Shown here: positions 26,427 to 34,984 of the stretch, in pieces
Layout: every line of letters starts with the position of its first letter
Numbering within the stretch: position 1 is the stretch's first letter
DNA from: Hymenobacter sublimis
GTDB taxonomy: Bacteria > Bacteroidota > Bacteroidia > Cytophagales > Hymenobacteraceae
Length of the DNA: 64,000 nucleotides
Direction: 5' to 3'
NCBI RefSeq assembly: GCF_023101345.1
Contig: NZ_CP095848.1
Coordinates: 557,501-621,500, forward strand
Program-made: the position numbers and the translations under genes
The notes under the pieces: generated by a model
Told to the model about the DNA's origin: nothing
The model's database searches: none
What the model saw: the letters and a program-made list of their open reading frames with translations, nothing else

Positions 26427-27977
26427 TTAGGGCGTCTGCGTGCCTGTTGAGTCGGTAGTGGTAGGTACGGAGACGTCGGTCGAATCGATTTCTTCGGCCG
26501 GAGGCGTGGTAGCAACCTGGTCTAGAGAATCGGCCATCATCTGCGTTTCCTGGTCTTCCGTGTCTTGCTCCAGCACCACCGTGTCCGGTTGAATGTCGGT
26601 AAGGGTAGGTGCCTGGGCTTGGAACGGTTCTTCGGCGTCGGAGGAGCGGTTGGGCCGAGCTTGGGTAGTGGGTTCAGGTTCAGAGCGGCGGCTTACCACG
26701 TGAACCAGACCCCACACGCCCAAGCCCCCGCCCAGAATAACCGCCGCTACGACGGCCACCCGGGGCCATTGCACCCGCCACGAAGGCCGGTCCAGTAGAT
26801 TCCGCCCCGTATGCGGCGTAGGCCTAGGGGGCTGGGTGGCTGGGGTGGGAGCCGGGCGCAGCGCGGCGCGAGCTGGCGTAACGGGTGCCGCCGCAGGGGC
26901 AGCAGCTACCACTGCCGGGGCGGCTGGCGCGGGCTGCGCTTGCAGCTGCTGAATCAGGTGGCTTAGTTGCTGAATCCGGGCGTCCATCTCCTGGTTGCGC
27001 GTCGCCGACTCCAGTTGGGCTGCCCGGATGGCATCTTCCAGCAGGTTTTTCTCCCGGGTTTCGGTGGCTAAGCGCGCCTGCAGGGCTGCTACCTCAGCCG
27101 CCGCGTTTGGAGGCTGGGTCAGCTGGGCCCGGAGCTGCTCAATGCGGTGCTCCCGCTCGGCTTCGCGGGCTTCCATTTCCTGGCGCTGCTGGGTTAGCTC
27201 GGTGCGCACTTGCTGGCTGAGTTGCTCCAGACGCTGCATTTCCTGCTGGCTGGCCGCTACCGCCTCGGCCGCCGAGCCGTAAGGGGCATCGTGCGGAATG
27301 TCCTCGGCCCCAAGCCAGCGCCACAGTTGCCGGGCTTTCTGCTCCCAGTAGTTGCCCTCGCCCACGGGCGGCTCGTTTTCCGGAGCTTCCGCTGAAGCCG
27401 GGGAAATGGTCAGCGTCTGAATCCAGGCCAGCAGGTCGTCGGCTGCAAAACTGATTTCTGGGTTGTGCAGCTGGCGCAGGCGGCGCGGTAGCTGGGCCAG
27501 GGCGCTGAGCAGCTGAAAGTTCTCGGCTCCGGGCTGACGACGCAGGTAGGTTTCCACGCCGGGCCCAAACTGCACAGGACCAGCAAACAATACCAGCCCG
27601 GTAATTAGCTCCGGAGGCACTGCCGGCGTGGGAAGCTGCCCACTCAGCCAGGTAGCTACGGCCTCTTGCTGGCGCAAAAACTGCTCGAAGGGATTGGCCG
27701 CGTGCTCGTCGCCCTGAAGCAGGTAGGGGCCCAGCTGCCAAGCGCCTTCCTGCGAAGGGGCAATATCTAACAGGCCTCCTTGGGGTACAAACAGCAGCAC
27801 CGTAATGCTGTGCGGGCGCACCACCAGCGCGTCCACTACCTCGCCTTCTACCTCGAAGTTGCCGAGCAGAATGGTAGGGAAGGTAGTGGGCTCCGCTTCC
27901 AAGGCAGCCTGCACGGCTTCGTATTGCGCTCGGCGCGCTGAATCATCGAAAGAAGAGAGTAGAAGGCTATGCAGCAT
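26427..27977 (-). CDS. NERD-like / coiled-coil / single-TM protein, function unknown
   Basis: 516 aa from ATG 27977 (MLHSLLLSSFDDSARR); the 62-residue upstream extension lacks conserved character. Residues about 30-130 (LGNFEVEGEVVDALVVRPHS, TVLLFVPQGG) recall a nuclease-related NERD fold, but weakly. Residues about 240-345 form a Gln/Glu/Arg-rich coiled coil, then a Pro/Ala-rich linker. A single TM helix lies near 407-428 (VAVVAAVILGGGLGVWGLVH), followed by an 88-residue acidic Thr/Asp-rich tail. The N-terminal part should be cytoplasmic and the tail periplasmic. The gene is divergent from the small gene at 28176. No confident function. Confidence 0.75.
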   Translation of the reverse strand: MLHSLLLSSFDDSARRAQYEAVQAALEAEPTTFPTILLGNFEVEGEVVDALVVRPHSITVLLFVPQGGLLDIAPSQEGAWQLGPYLLQGDEHAANPFEQFLRQQEAVATWLSGQLPTPAVPPELITGLVLFAGPVQFGPGVETYLRRQPGAENFQLLSALAQLPRRLRQLHNPEISFAADDLLAWIQTLTISPASAEAPENEPPVGEGNYWEQKARQLWRWLGAEDIPHDAPYGSAAEAVAASQQEMQRLEQLSQQVRTELTQQRQEMEAREAEREHRIEQLRAQLTQPPNAAAEVAALQARLATETREKNLLEDAIRAAQLESATRNQEMDARIQQLSHLIQQLQAQPAPAAPAVVAAAPAAAPVTPARAALRPAPTPATQPPRPTPHTGRNLLDRPSWRVQWPRVAVVAAVILGGGLGVWGLVHVVSRRSEPEPTTQARPNRSSDAEEPFQAQAPTLTDIQPDTVVLEQDTEDQETQMMADSLDQVATTPPAEEIDSTDVSVPTTTDSTGTQTP

Positions 27978-28175
27978 GGGAAATGCAACTAGGCTGCTGA
28001 TAACGCAAGCCGAACCACTAGGTACGCAAAGCAGCTGATTTGTGCCGTAAAGTAACGTGCTGCCGCTTCTGTTAGCCTCCTTTGTGCTGCTCCTGCTGAG
28101 CTGGGCGGCTACCTCAACACTATACCGCTTGCTGAAATCACCCGTACACTTTCCTGAAACCACCTACGCACGACC

Positions 28176-28436
28176 ATGCCCCTCCACGAACAACTCGACA
28201 AGAAGCTAAGCAAGATTTACGAGCCCTCCGCTACCATCAACGACGTGTTCAAAGGCTACGACATCACCTTTCTAACCAATGAAAACGGGGAGCCAGTCAC
28301 CCTATTCTTCGGCAAGCGCCGCCCCGATGGCAAGATTGTAGGCGAGCGGTTCACGCGCACCATCAAGCGGGAGCCGGGCAGCATGGTAGTAAAGCACAGC
28401 CATTGGGACAACCAGGGTAAGATCATGAATGCGTGA
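28176..28436 (+). CDS. Small conserved-looking protein of unknown function
   Basis: 86 aa, no signal peptide or membrane segment, rich in charged residues. It looks compact and foldable: YDITFLTNENGEPVTLFFG, then RRPDGKIVGERFTRTIKR, then MVVKHSHWDNQGK. I do not recognise the family. Codon use is like that of the neighbouring genes, which supports a real gene. Its stop is 24 bases from the stop of the convergent thioredoxin-like gene, with no terminator seen in between. Confidence 0.7.
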   Translation: MPLHEQLDKKLSKIYEPSATINDVFKGYDITFLTNENGEPVTLFFGKRRPDGKIVGERFTRTIKREPGSMVVKHSHWDNQGKIMNA

Positions 28437-28460
28437 GGCCCGAGCCTGAACGGCAGCCGG

Positions 28461-29648
28461 CTACTTCTGAGCGGCTTGTATTTCGACCAATAACGTACTG
28501 GCTTCTTCCGCTGGCTCCTGCTCGGCCTGGGCCAACCGCAGGGCCTCTTGAACCACGGATAGGGCCTGCGTTTCCTGGTGTAGCAAATGCAAAACCTGGG
28601 CGTACAGCAGCGTGTTTTGGTAGTCTTTCTGCCGCTGCAGAAGCAAGGGCAGTAGTTCCGCTACCAGCTGTAACGACTCCTGCTCACGTGCTGGGCCCTG
28701 TTCCTTGCCAAAGTACTTTACGTAGGTAGCCGTTTTGCGCAGCGTGTATAAATCGGCGTGCGGACTCTGGGCAAAACGCAACGTAGCCCGCGCGTAAGAC
28801 ACCCAATTGCGCTGGCCTTCCAGGAAGTTAATGGTTGCTAAGCTATTGGCGCGGACAGTGTCAGGGAAGCTGGCCAACACTAGTTGCCTTACCCGGCGGA
28901 GTGTTGCGGTATCATTGGCCCGCCCGGCCGTAAAAGCCATGTTGGTAAGTGTGCGTTCCGCCTTCTTCTGAATTTCAAGCGACTTGTACCACGGCTGGAA
29001 CAGGTCCTGGTGCTGGATCAGAAACAAGTCGGTTCGTGGGCTGGCGTGCGTATAGATGTAGCGCAGGTTTCGCTCGGAGCGGAGCTGTTTTGCCGATTGG
29101 GTAGCCAGGTATTCGTCTATCACCTGGGCCTGCAGGTTCTGTTTCTGGGAGGAGGAAGTAAGCGCCGTGCTGTAGGCATACAGCGTTCTGACCGAGCGGT
29201 TGCCGGCGTTGTATCGGCGCTGAAGGGTATAGAAAGCCTGTTTCGGGTGAAAGGCTGCCTGGCCATCAGCAATAAACTCGGCCGCGGGCTTAGCGCCTAA
29301 GCTGCGGTGCAGGGGCTTTCCCGTAGCATCGAAGTACAGATAGGTAGGAAAGGAAACGATATCGTGGCACTTGGCAAAAGCCGTGTCAGCGGTAATATCC
29401 ACCTGGTAAGAGACGAACGTAGCGTTGTAGTATGCGGTAGCGCTAGATTCCCGGAAAGTAGTAGCAGCCATTTCCTGACAGAAATGGCATTCGGGGGAGT
29501 AAGCGTACACAAAAATGGGCTTGCGTTCATGTTGGGCCTGCGCCAGCACCGTTTCCCACGAAGTGTTCCGGAACGATATGCCTTGGTTTTGGGCCTGAGT
29601 AAGGCCATAGCAAAAGCAGAGAAGGATAGTGAGCAGCAGGACTTTCAT
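28461..29648 (-). CDS. Secreted thioredoxin-like protein with helical repeat C-terminus
   Basis: 395 aa with signal peptide (to about LTQAQ). The N-terminal third is a thioredoxin fold with active-site motif CHFC (YAYSPECHFCQEMAATTF) and the cis-Pro region SFPTYLYFDATGK. The remaining two thirds are alpha-helical, with TPR-like repeats and no further motif. It is probably a periplasmic thiol-disulfide protein that acts in protein reduction or oxidation, fused to a protein-binding domain. It has no operon partner in this window. Confidence 0.82.
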   Translation of the reverse strand: MKVLLLTILLCFCYGLTQAQNQGISFRNTSWETVLAQAQHERKPIFVYAYSPECHFCQEMAATTFRESSATAYYNATFVSYQVDITADTAFAKCHDIVSFPTYLYFDATGKPLHRSLGAKPAAEFIADGQAAFHPKQAFYTLQRRYNAGNRSVRTLYAYSTALTSSSQKQNLQAQVIDEYLATQSAKQLRSERNLRYIYTHASPRTDLFLIQHQDLFQPWYKSLEIQKKAERTLTNMAFTAGRANDTATLRRVRQLVLASFPDTVRANSLATINFLEGQRNWVSYARATLRFAQSPHADLYTLRKTATYVKYFGKEQGPAREQESLQLVAELLPLLLQRQKDYQNTLLYAQVLHLLHQETQALSVVQEALRLAQAEQEPAEEASTLLVEIQAAQK

Positions 29649-29772
29649 CTTAATAAATAAATGAATAACAGACAGATAGTGATTGTAACGGCTGAAATAT
29701 AGAGGTTAACCGTTGTTCTGCCAAAACGGCGGCCTCGGCACTTCGGCGCGGAGTGTGACGTATAGCCCATCT

Positions 29773-31650
29773 ATGGCTCGTTCTGATTCGTTTCTCTCCA
29801 CTATATCGGCCAAAAAGCCGCGTCCCGATGGCAAGCCCAGTCTGACGGTAAAAGAGCGGTTTTCGGCTCTTAAAAATCTGCCGGAGTTTCTGCGCCTGAT
29901 CTGGCAGACCAGCCCGGCGCTTACCCTAGGCAACGTGGGGCTGCGCCTACTGCGGGCGGCTCTGCCAGTAGCCATGCTCTACGTGGGGCAGCTCATCCTC
30001 GACACGGTAGTGCAGCTGAGTCGGCAGCCAGCCTCCGAGCGGATTCTTACGCCGGTTCTCACCCTGGTAGCCCTGGAGTTTGGGCTGGCCATTCTTTCGG
30101 ATGCGCTGGGACGCGGCGTGGCCCTGCTGGACTCCTTGCTAGGTGACCTGTTTGCCAACCAAACCTCGGTGCGGCTTATGCAGCACGCGGCCGAACTGGA
30201 CCTCGACCAGTTCGAGGACAGCGCCTTCTACGACAAGCTGGAACGAGCCCGCCGCCAGACGTTGTCGCGCACGGTGCTCATGGCCCAGGTGCTCAGTCAG
30301 GCCCAGGACTTCATTACCATGGTTTTTCTGGCCGTAGGCCTCACGGCGTTCAACCCTTGGCTGCTGCTGTTGCTGCTGGTGGCGGTGGTGCCCGCCTTCC
30401 TGGGCGAGTCGCACTTTAATGAGCGTAGCTACTCCCTGGTGCATGGTTGGACGCCCGAGCGGCGCGAGCTGGACTACCTGCGCCAAACCGGTGCTTCCGA
30501 TGAAACGGCCAAAGAAGTCAAGATTTTTGGCTTGTCGGGCTTTCTCATTGACCGGTTCCGGACGCTGTCAGATCAGTTTTACCAGCAGAACAAGTCCCTG
30601 GTGATGCGCCGGGCGGGCTGGGGCGCTTTCTTCGCAGCGGTGGGGGCAGGCGGTTACTACGCCGCCTACGTCTACATCATCAGCCAGGCCGTGCGCGGGC
30701 AGATTTCCATTGGGCAGCTCACGTTTCTGGCCGGCTCGTTTGGCCGCATGCGCGGGCTGCTGGAAGGCATTCTGAGCCGCTTTAGCTCGGTAGCAGAAGG
30801 GGCCCTTTACCTGCAGGACTTCTTCGACTTTTTCCACCTCCAGCCCCGCATCCGCCGCGACGAAACCCAGCCGGTGCGGCCGTTTCCGCATCCCATTCGG
30901 GAAGGCTTCCGGTTCGAGAACATGGGCTTTAAGTACCGCAACGCCGAAAAATGGGCCCTGCGTAACCTCAACTTCACGCTGCAAGCCGGCGAAAAACTGG
31001 CCCTAGTTGGCGAAAACGGGGCCGGCAAAACAACCCTGGTCAAGCTCCTGTCCCGGCTCTACGACCCCACTGAAGGTCGGATTTTGCTTGATGGCTACGA
31101 TTTGCGCGAGTATGATCCGGCCGAGCTGCGTCAGGAAATCGGAGTGATTTTTCAGGATTTTGTGCGTTTCCAGCTGCCGGCGGGCCAGAACCTGGCCGTG
31201 GGCCGCATTGAGCAGAAGGACAATCAGCCGCGCATTGAGCAGGCCGCCGCTCAAAGCCTAGCCGATTCCGTCATTGCCAAGCTACCCCAGGGCTACGACC
31301 AGATGATTGGCCGCCGTTTCAATGGCGGCGTAGACTTGAGCGGGGGCGAGTGGCAGAAAATTGCCCTGGGCCGCGCCTACATGCGCGACGCTCAGCTACT
31401 TATCCTCGACGAGCCCACCGCCGCCCTTGATGCCCGCGCCGAATACGAGGTGTTCCAGCGCTTTAAAGACCTAACCCAGGGCAAAACCGCTGTGCTTATC
31501 TCGCACCGCTTCAGCACCGTACGCATGGCCGACCGGATTCTGGTTATTGAAAACGGACAGTTCGTGGAAATTGGGAGCCACCAAGAACTGCTGGAGCGTG
31601 GCGGCCGCTACGCTGAGCTGTTTCAGCTACAAGCTGCTGGCTACCAATAG
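29773..31650 (+). CDS. ABC transporter, fused permease and ATPase (exporter type)
   Basis: 625 aa from ATG 29773; an upstream start at 29713 is possible but adds 20 poorly structured residues. The N-terminal half has about six TM segments of the exporter type. The ATPase half has Walker A GENGAGKTTLVK (about 413-424), the signature LSGGEWQKIALGRA, Walker B LLILDEPTAALDA, and the switch His in ISHRFSTVR. It acts as a homodimer or heterodimer in the inner membrane; the substrate (lipid, peptide or drug) is unknown. No second half-transporter gene adjoins it. Confidence 0.92.
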   Translation: MARSDSFLSTISAKKPRPDGKPSLTVKERFSALKNLPEFLRLIWQTSPALTLGNVGLRLLRAALPVAMLYVGQLILDTVVQLSRQPASERILTPVLTLVALEFGLAILSDALGRGVALLDSLLGDLFANQTSVRLMQHAAELDLDQFEDSAFYDKLERARRQTLSRTVLMAQVLSQAQDFITMVFLAVGLTAFNPWLLLLLLVAVVPAFLGESHFNERSYSLVHGWTPERRELDYLRQTGASDETAKEVKIFGLSGFLIDRFRTLSDQFYQQNKSLVMRRAGWGAFFAAVGAGGYYAAYVYIISQAVRGQISIGQLTFLAGSFGRMRGLLEGILSRFSSVAEGALYLQDFFDFFHLQPRIRRDETQPVRPFPHPIREGFRFENMGFKYRNAEKWALRNLNFTLQAGEKLALVGENGAGKTTLVKLLSRLYDPTEGRILLDGYDLREYDPAELRQEIGVIFQDFVRFQLPAGQNLAVGRIEQKDNQPRIEQAAAQSLADSVIAKLPQGYDQMIGRRFNGGVDLSGGEWQKIALGRAYMRDAQLLILDEPTAALDARAEYEVFQRFKDLTQGKTAVLISHRFSTVRMADRILVIENGQFVEIGSHQELLERGGRYAELFQLQAAGYQ

Positions 31651-31661
31651 AATAAGTGAAG

Positions 31662-31669
31662 TATATTTG
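31662..31669 (+). promoter_or_regulatory. Possible -7 box (TATATTTG) upstream of the ABM gene
   Basis: TATATTTG is an exact TAnnTTTG match, 81 bases upstream of the ATG at 31751, at the left edge of an AT-rich stretch. No -33 element is clear. Confidence 0.35.
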
Positions 31670-31750
31670 ACTTCAAGAGCATGCTAATTTAGCAGTAGCT
31701 TGCTGATAAACAGCACTAGGGTTTTTGACTGAATCGTAAAAGTAAATCTC

Positions 31751-32146
31751 ATGAAAATGCACTTGCTTATACTAGGTTTCCTGCTGTCATGCAGTAGTGC
31801 TTTTGCTCAGAAAAACGCTATGATAATTCGTTTATCAGAAATAGAAATTTACCCAAAATATCTTGAAGAATACAAGAGTATTCTCAGAGAAGAATCGCGC
31901 GCATCCGTAAAATTAGAGCCAGGTGTTATTTCAATTTATCCAATGTATCAGAAGAGTGATTCTACACAGGTAAGAATACTAGAGATATACGCTAGCAAAG
32001 AAGCTTACCAGGCGCACTTAAAAACACCTCACTTTCAAACATATAAAACTACAACACTCAATATGGTTAAATCCTTAAAGCTTGTCGATATGGAAGCCAT
32101 AGACCCAGAAACTATGTCTGAAGTGTTTCGAAAGATGAAAAAGTGA
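31751..32146 (+). CDS. Secreted ABM (antibiotic biosynthesis monooxygenase-like) domain protein
   Basis: 131 aa with signal peptide (MKMHLLILGFLLSCSSAFAQ). The rest is one small ferredoxin-like ABM fold: IRLSEIEIYPKYLEEYKSIL, RASVKLEPGVISIYPMYQK, and ILEIYASKEAYQAHLKTPHF with the conserved His. Family members include quinol monooxygenases; an actual reaction here is unknown, and a periplasmic location is unusual but seen. Base composition is clearly AT-rich compared with all neighbours (codons ending in A/T), which suggests recent acquisition. Confidence 0.85.
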   Translation: MKMHLLILGFLLSCSSAFAQKNAMIIRLSEIEIYPKYLEEYKSILREESRASVKLEPGVISIYPMYQKSDSTQVRILEIYASKEAYQAHLKTPHFQTYKTTTLNMVKSLKLVDMEAIDPETMSEVFRKMKK

Positions 32147-32510
32147 GATCTGTGATTTGTGTAGCTATTATTAGTCTAAATGATTATCTTATAAGTAAAT
32201 ATTAATTGTATGTTGTAAATCGAACTAAGTAAACAATGTAACTAATCAGACCGTCATGCAGAGCGCAGCGAAGCATCTCGCGTGCTGACGACTGCAACGA
32301 TACCATGCGAGATGCTTCGCTGCGCTCTGCATGACGGTCTGGTTATGCTTAGGAATGTTATTTTATATGATATAATTAAATAACGATATAAAGAGTCTGT
32401 ACTCCTGTATTTGTTGAAAAACAAGTATTGTCTATTTTGGAATTATTAGAATAGTGAATAGCCATTCTAGTACGCGGCGTATTATGGTTGCTGCGTCTAC
32501 CTTGCTGCGC
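32147..32510. other. 364-bp gap: AT-rich sequence with a long inverted repeat
   Basis: No gene is supported. It holds the stem-loop at 32243-32345 in AT-rich sequence. Composition returns to GC-rich only near 32460. The first 57 bases of a possible longer GNAT reading (ATG 32454) fall here. Confidence 0.7.
32243..32345. repeat. Long inverted repeat (stem-loop), family member 3
   Basis: Arms 32243-32281 and 32307-32345 pair over 39 nt with one mismatch; the loop is 25 nt. The arm core reads CCGTCATGCAGAGCGCAGCG then AAGCATCTCGC. It is markedly GC-rich in an AT-rich setting, so it looks inserted. Same family as 33808-33900, whose arm also ends in AAGCATCTCGC. Confidence 0.9.
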
Positions 32511-32987
32511 ATGAACCATACCTTTCAACTGCTAGCCGACTTATCTGCCGAATCTGACCAAAGCACGTTGGCGGAGTTGCTGCACCAGGTATTTCCCGAT
32601 ACTCCTACTGCCGAGTTGGCTGCCGAATTGCAGTACCAGCAGAATCGGCAGCCCGTGCAAGTCTGGTTGGCATGGGCCGAGGAACAACTAGTAGCCTGCA
32701 AGTTAGGCTACGAACGAAAACCCGGGCACTACTACAGCTGGCTGGGCGGCGTGCACCCGGACTTCCGGCGGCGGGGGTTGGCCCAGGAGCTAATGCAACG
32801 GCAGCACGCCTGGTGCCAGCAGCGCGGCTACCGTTCCATCCGAACTCAGACGCTGAACCGCTGGCGGGCCATGCTGCTGCTGAACCTGCATGCCGGCTTC
32901 GATATTGTAGGAACGGTGCAGGGCGAGCGGGGCCTGACGCTCGTGCTGGAGAAAAGTATTCTGCCGGCTGAAAGCCGCGGATTGTAA
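32511..32987 (+). CDS. GNAT family acetyltransferase
   Basis: 158 aa from ATG 32511 (MNHTFQLLADLS); an ATG at 32454 in frame would add 19 residues and cannot be excluded. The acetyl-CoA-binding motif is DFRRRGLAQELMQRQHAWCQ, preceded by the beta-strand YYSWLGGVHP and followed by the Asn-containing helix RAMLLLNLHAGFDIVG. The substrate is unknown. It stands alone between the AT-rich island and a lipoprotein gene. Confidence 0.87.
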   Translation: MNHTFQLLADLSAESDQSTLAELLHQVFPDTPTAELAAELQYQQNRQPVQVWLAWAEEQLVACKLGYERKPGHYYSWLGGVHPDFRRRGLAQELMQRQHAWCQQRGYRSIRTQTLNRWRAMLLLNLHAGFDIVGTVQGERGLTLVLEKSILPAESRGL

Positions 32988-33095
32988 CGGCCGCGGGGTT
33001 TTGGAACCCGACCCATAATTTTAAACTAACTAGCAGTAGACAAGCGCACTAGGTTTCGTATTTTAGGGCTGCGATGCTTTAACTTTTCTGGGCCT

Positions 33096-33698
33096 ATGAA
33101 ACTGCTTGTTACTCTGCTGACCAGCGGCAGCCTATTGCTGTCGGGGTGCCTTATGTCGCGGGAGGCGCGCGTAGAATCCGATTACAGCTACGCCGGCCAG
33201 TTCCGGCATTATCGGACCTACGAGTTTATCAGCGGGGATGGAATCAACTCCGACTCCAGCCGGCTGGGCGAAGCCGTCCGCGACGCCATTCGCACGCGCA
33301 TGAAGATTCAGGGGTACCGCCCCACCCGCCGCCGCCCCGACCTGCTAGTGAACTTCCGCTTATTTGAGGGAGATATGCGCTTTCGGGGTTACAGCCAAGA
33401 TGACTTCACGAAGTGGGTGCAAAACGGCAACACGGAAGATGAGGACACCCCCAAGGACGCCCGCAAAGGCTACCAGCCCGTGCGGTTACTCCTCTCTGAA
33501 GGCACCCTACTAGTTACCCTGATTGATAACCGCACGAACCGGGCCGTGTGGAATGGCTATGCTTCGGGCGTGAGCGTACCGTCTGGCCCGCAGGGTGAAA
33601 TCGTGCTTCGCCGTTCCGTGCGGTCTATCTTCGACCAATACCACGTATTCACGGCTGGCTACCTACAGGGCAATAATGCGGCTGAGGAAGGCAACTAA
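33096..33698 (+). CDS. DUF4136-type lipoprotein
   Basis: 200 aa. Lipoprotein signal with lipobox LSGC (Cys18). The mature part begins with the DUF4136-like segment SDYSYAGQFRHYRTYEF, then a helix LGEAVRDAIRTRMKIQGY, beta strands and the pattern LIDNRTNRAVWNGYASG. It is probably anchored in the periplasm or outer membrane; its function is unknown in the family. A stem-loop of the repeat family follows at 33808-33900. Confidence 0.85.
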   Translation: MKLLVTLLTSGSLLLSGCLMSREARVESDYSYAGQFRHYRTYEFISGDGINSDSSRLGEAVRDAIRTRMKIQGYRPTRRRPDLLVNFRLFEGDMRFRGYSQDDFTKWVQNGNTEDEDTPKDARKGYQPVRLLLSEGTLLVTLIDNRTNRAVWNGYASGVSVPSGPQGEIVLRRSVRSIFDQYHVFTAGYLQGNNAAEEGN

Positions 33699-33807
33699 AC
33701 AACCCGCAGGAGGCTGCTCATGCGCGTTTGTTACGGCGCTAAAATAACGCCAACCCTGGTAGCCAGATCGTGTGAACAGTCAGGGCTTATAAAGTATATC
33801 AGCACGT

Positions 33808-33900
33808 CATGCCGAGCCGGAGGCGAAGCATCTCGCATGAAGTCGTCTGCTTGTTATTGCAACGTCAGCCCGCGAGATGCTGCGCCTCCGGCTCGGCATG
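33808..33900. repeat. Long inverted repeat (stem-loop), family member 4
   Basis: Arms 33808-33836 and 33872-33900 pair over 29 nt with one mismatch; the loop is 35 nt. The arm core is CATGCCGAGCCGGAGGCGAA then GCATCTCGC. It lies between the DUF4136 gene and the convergent xdhC gene. No T-run follows. Confidence 0.9.
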
Positions 33901-33940
33901 GCAGAACCCCAGCAAAACTATTAACATACCCCTCGTGCTA

Positions 33941-34936
33941 CTACCCAAGCGGCCGGTTGCGTTCCTGAATCAGCTCAGCGGCAATGCTGATGGCTATTTC
34001 TTCGGGCGTACGGCTATGGATGGGCAGGCCGATGGGAGCGTGCACCCGCGCCAGCACGTTCTCGGGTACGCCTTCGGCCCGTAGCGTGGTTAGCAGCTCC
34101 TGAATTTTGGCCGCGCTGCCCATTACGCCCACATACCGCACCCGCCGCTGCAAGAGCTGCCGCAGTGCTATCAGGTCGGTGCGGTAGCCAAAGGTCATCA
34201 GCACCACGTACTGCGCGGAGCCCTCCGGGATTTCCTGGGCCAGTCTTTCATAGGATATCGTGCGCTTATGATGCGCAAAAGGGTTTTGCAACTGGGTGTT
34301 TAGCCCGGGCCGGTCGTCAAGAACGGTCAGCTCAAAATTCAGGGTAGCCAGCACCCTGGACAAGGCCAGCCCTACGTGCCCAGCCCCCACAAGAATGGCG
34401 TGGTCGCGGAAGCCGAGGCGCTCGGTGTACTGCCAATCGGGGCCGTTGCTGGTAAAGTGAAAGTCGGCGACGGACGTAGTGGGATGCAGTTCCAGCCCCC
34501 GGCCGGCCGAAAGCTGCAGCTGCCCGCCCGCGTGAGTGCGCAGGGCGCGTACTGTACGTTCCAACGTTTCTAGGTCGGCTGCCCGGAGCGGAAAAACGAG
34601 CACCCACTGCTCGCCAGAGCAAATAAGCCCGGAGCGGTTCGCGGGAGCTTCTTTCCGATGAATCTGGTGGCGCAGTACAGGTTTCGCCTCAGGAGTAACG
34701 AGCAAGGTACGGGCCAGCTCCACGAACTTGTGCTCCATAATACCTCCACCAATAGAGCCAACCAGCATATCGGCCGTTACCGCCATCTTGAACCCCTGCC
34801 GGCCGGGGCTGCTGCCTTGGCTGTCAAGCACGCAGAGCAGTGCTACCCCTACCTGCTGCCGCAGGCAGGCGGCCGCGTGCTCCCACACCGGCAAGTCGCG
34901 GGGAACGGAGGCGAAGGAAGCAGCAGCAGAAATCAT
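33941..34936 (-). CDS. xdhC: XdhC/CoxI family molybdenum-enzyme maturation protein
   Basis: 331 aa from ATG 34936. XdhC proteins bind and sulfurate the molybdenum cofactor before it goes into xanthine dehydrogenase. Visible: the N-terminal XdhC/CoxI segment SSPGRQGFKM and VGSIGGGIMEHKFVELA, and a C-terminal Rossmann fold (ILVGAGHVGLALSRVLA ... VLDDRPG). It is the last gene of the xdh operon, 48 bp after the small membrane-protein gene, which fits its assembly role. Confidence 0.93.
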   Translation of the reverse strand: MISAAASFASVPRDLPVWEHAAACLRQQVGVALLCVLDSQGSSPGRQGFKMAVTADMLVGSIGGGIMEHKFVELARTLLVTPEAKPVLRHQIHRKEAPANRSGLICSGEQWVLVFPLRAADLETLERTVRALRTHAGGQLQLSAGRGLELHPTTSVADFHFTSNGPDWQYTERLGFRDHAILVGAGHVGLALSRVLATLNFELTVLDDRPGLNTQLQNPFAHHKRTISYERLAQEIPEGSAQYVVLMTFGYRTDLIALRQLLQRRVRYVGVMGSAAKIQELLTTLRAEGVPENVLARVHAPIGLPIHSRTPEEIAISIAAELIQERNRPLG

Positions 34937-34984
34937 TAGGGTGGAAAAAGTACAGAAAATAGGAGCAACCAAGCAGCGGCCGCT

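Noticed and set aside
32243..33900. Stem-loops as the repeats of a CRISPR array or as an IS element
   Set aside because: No regular repeat-spacer spacing, no cas or transposase genes; the pairs are single palindromes with different sequences.
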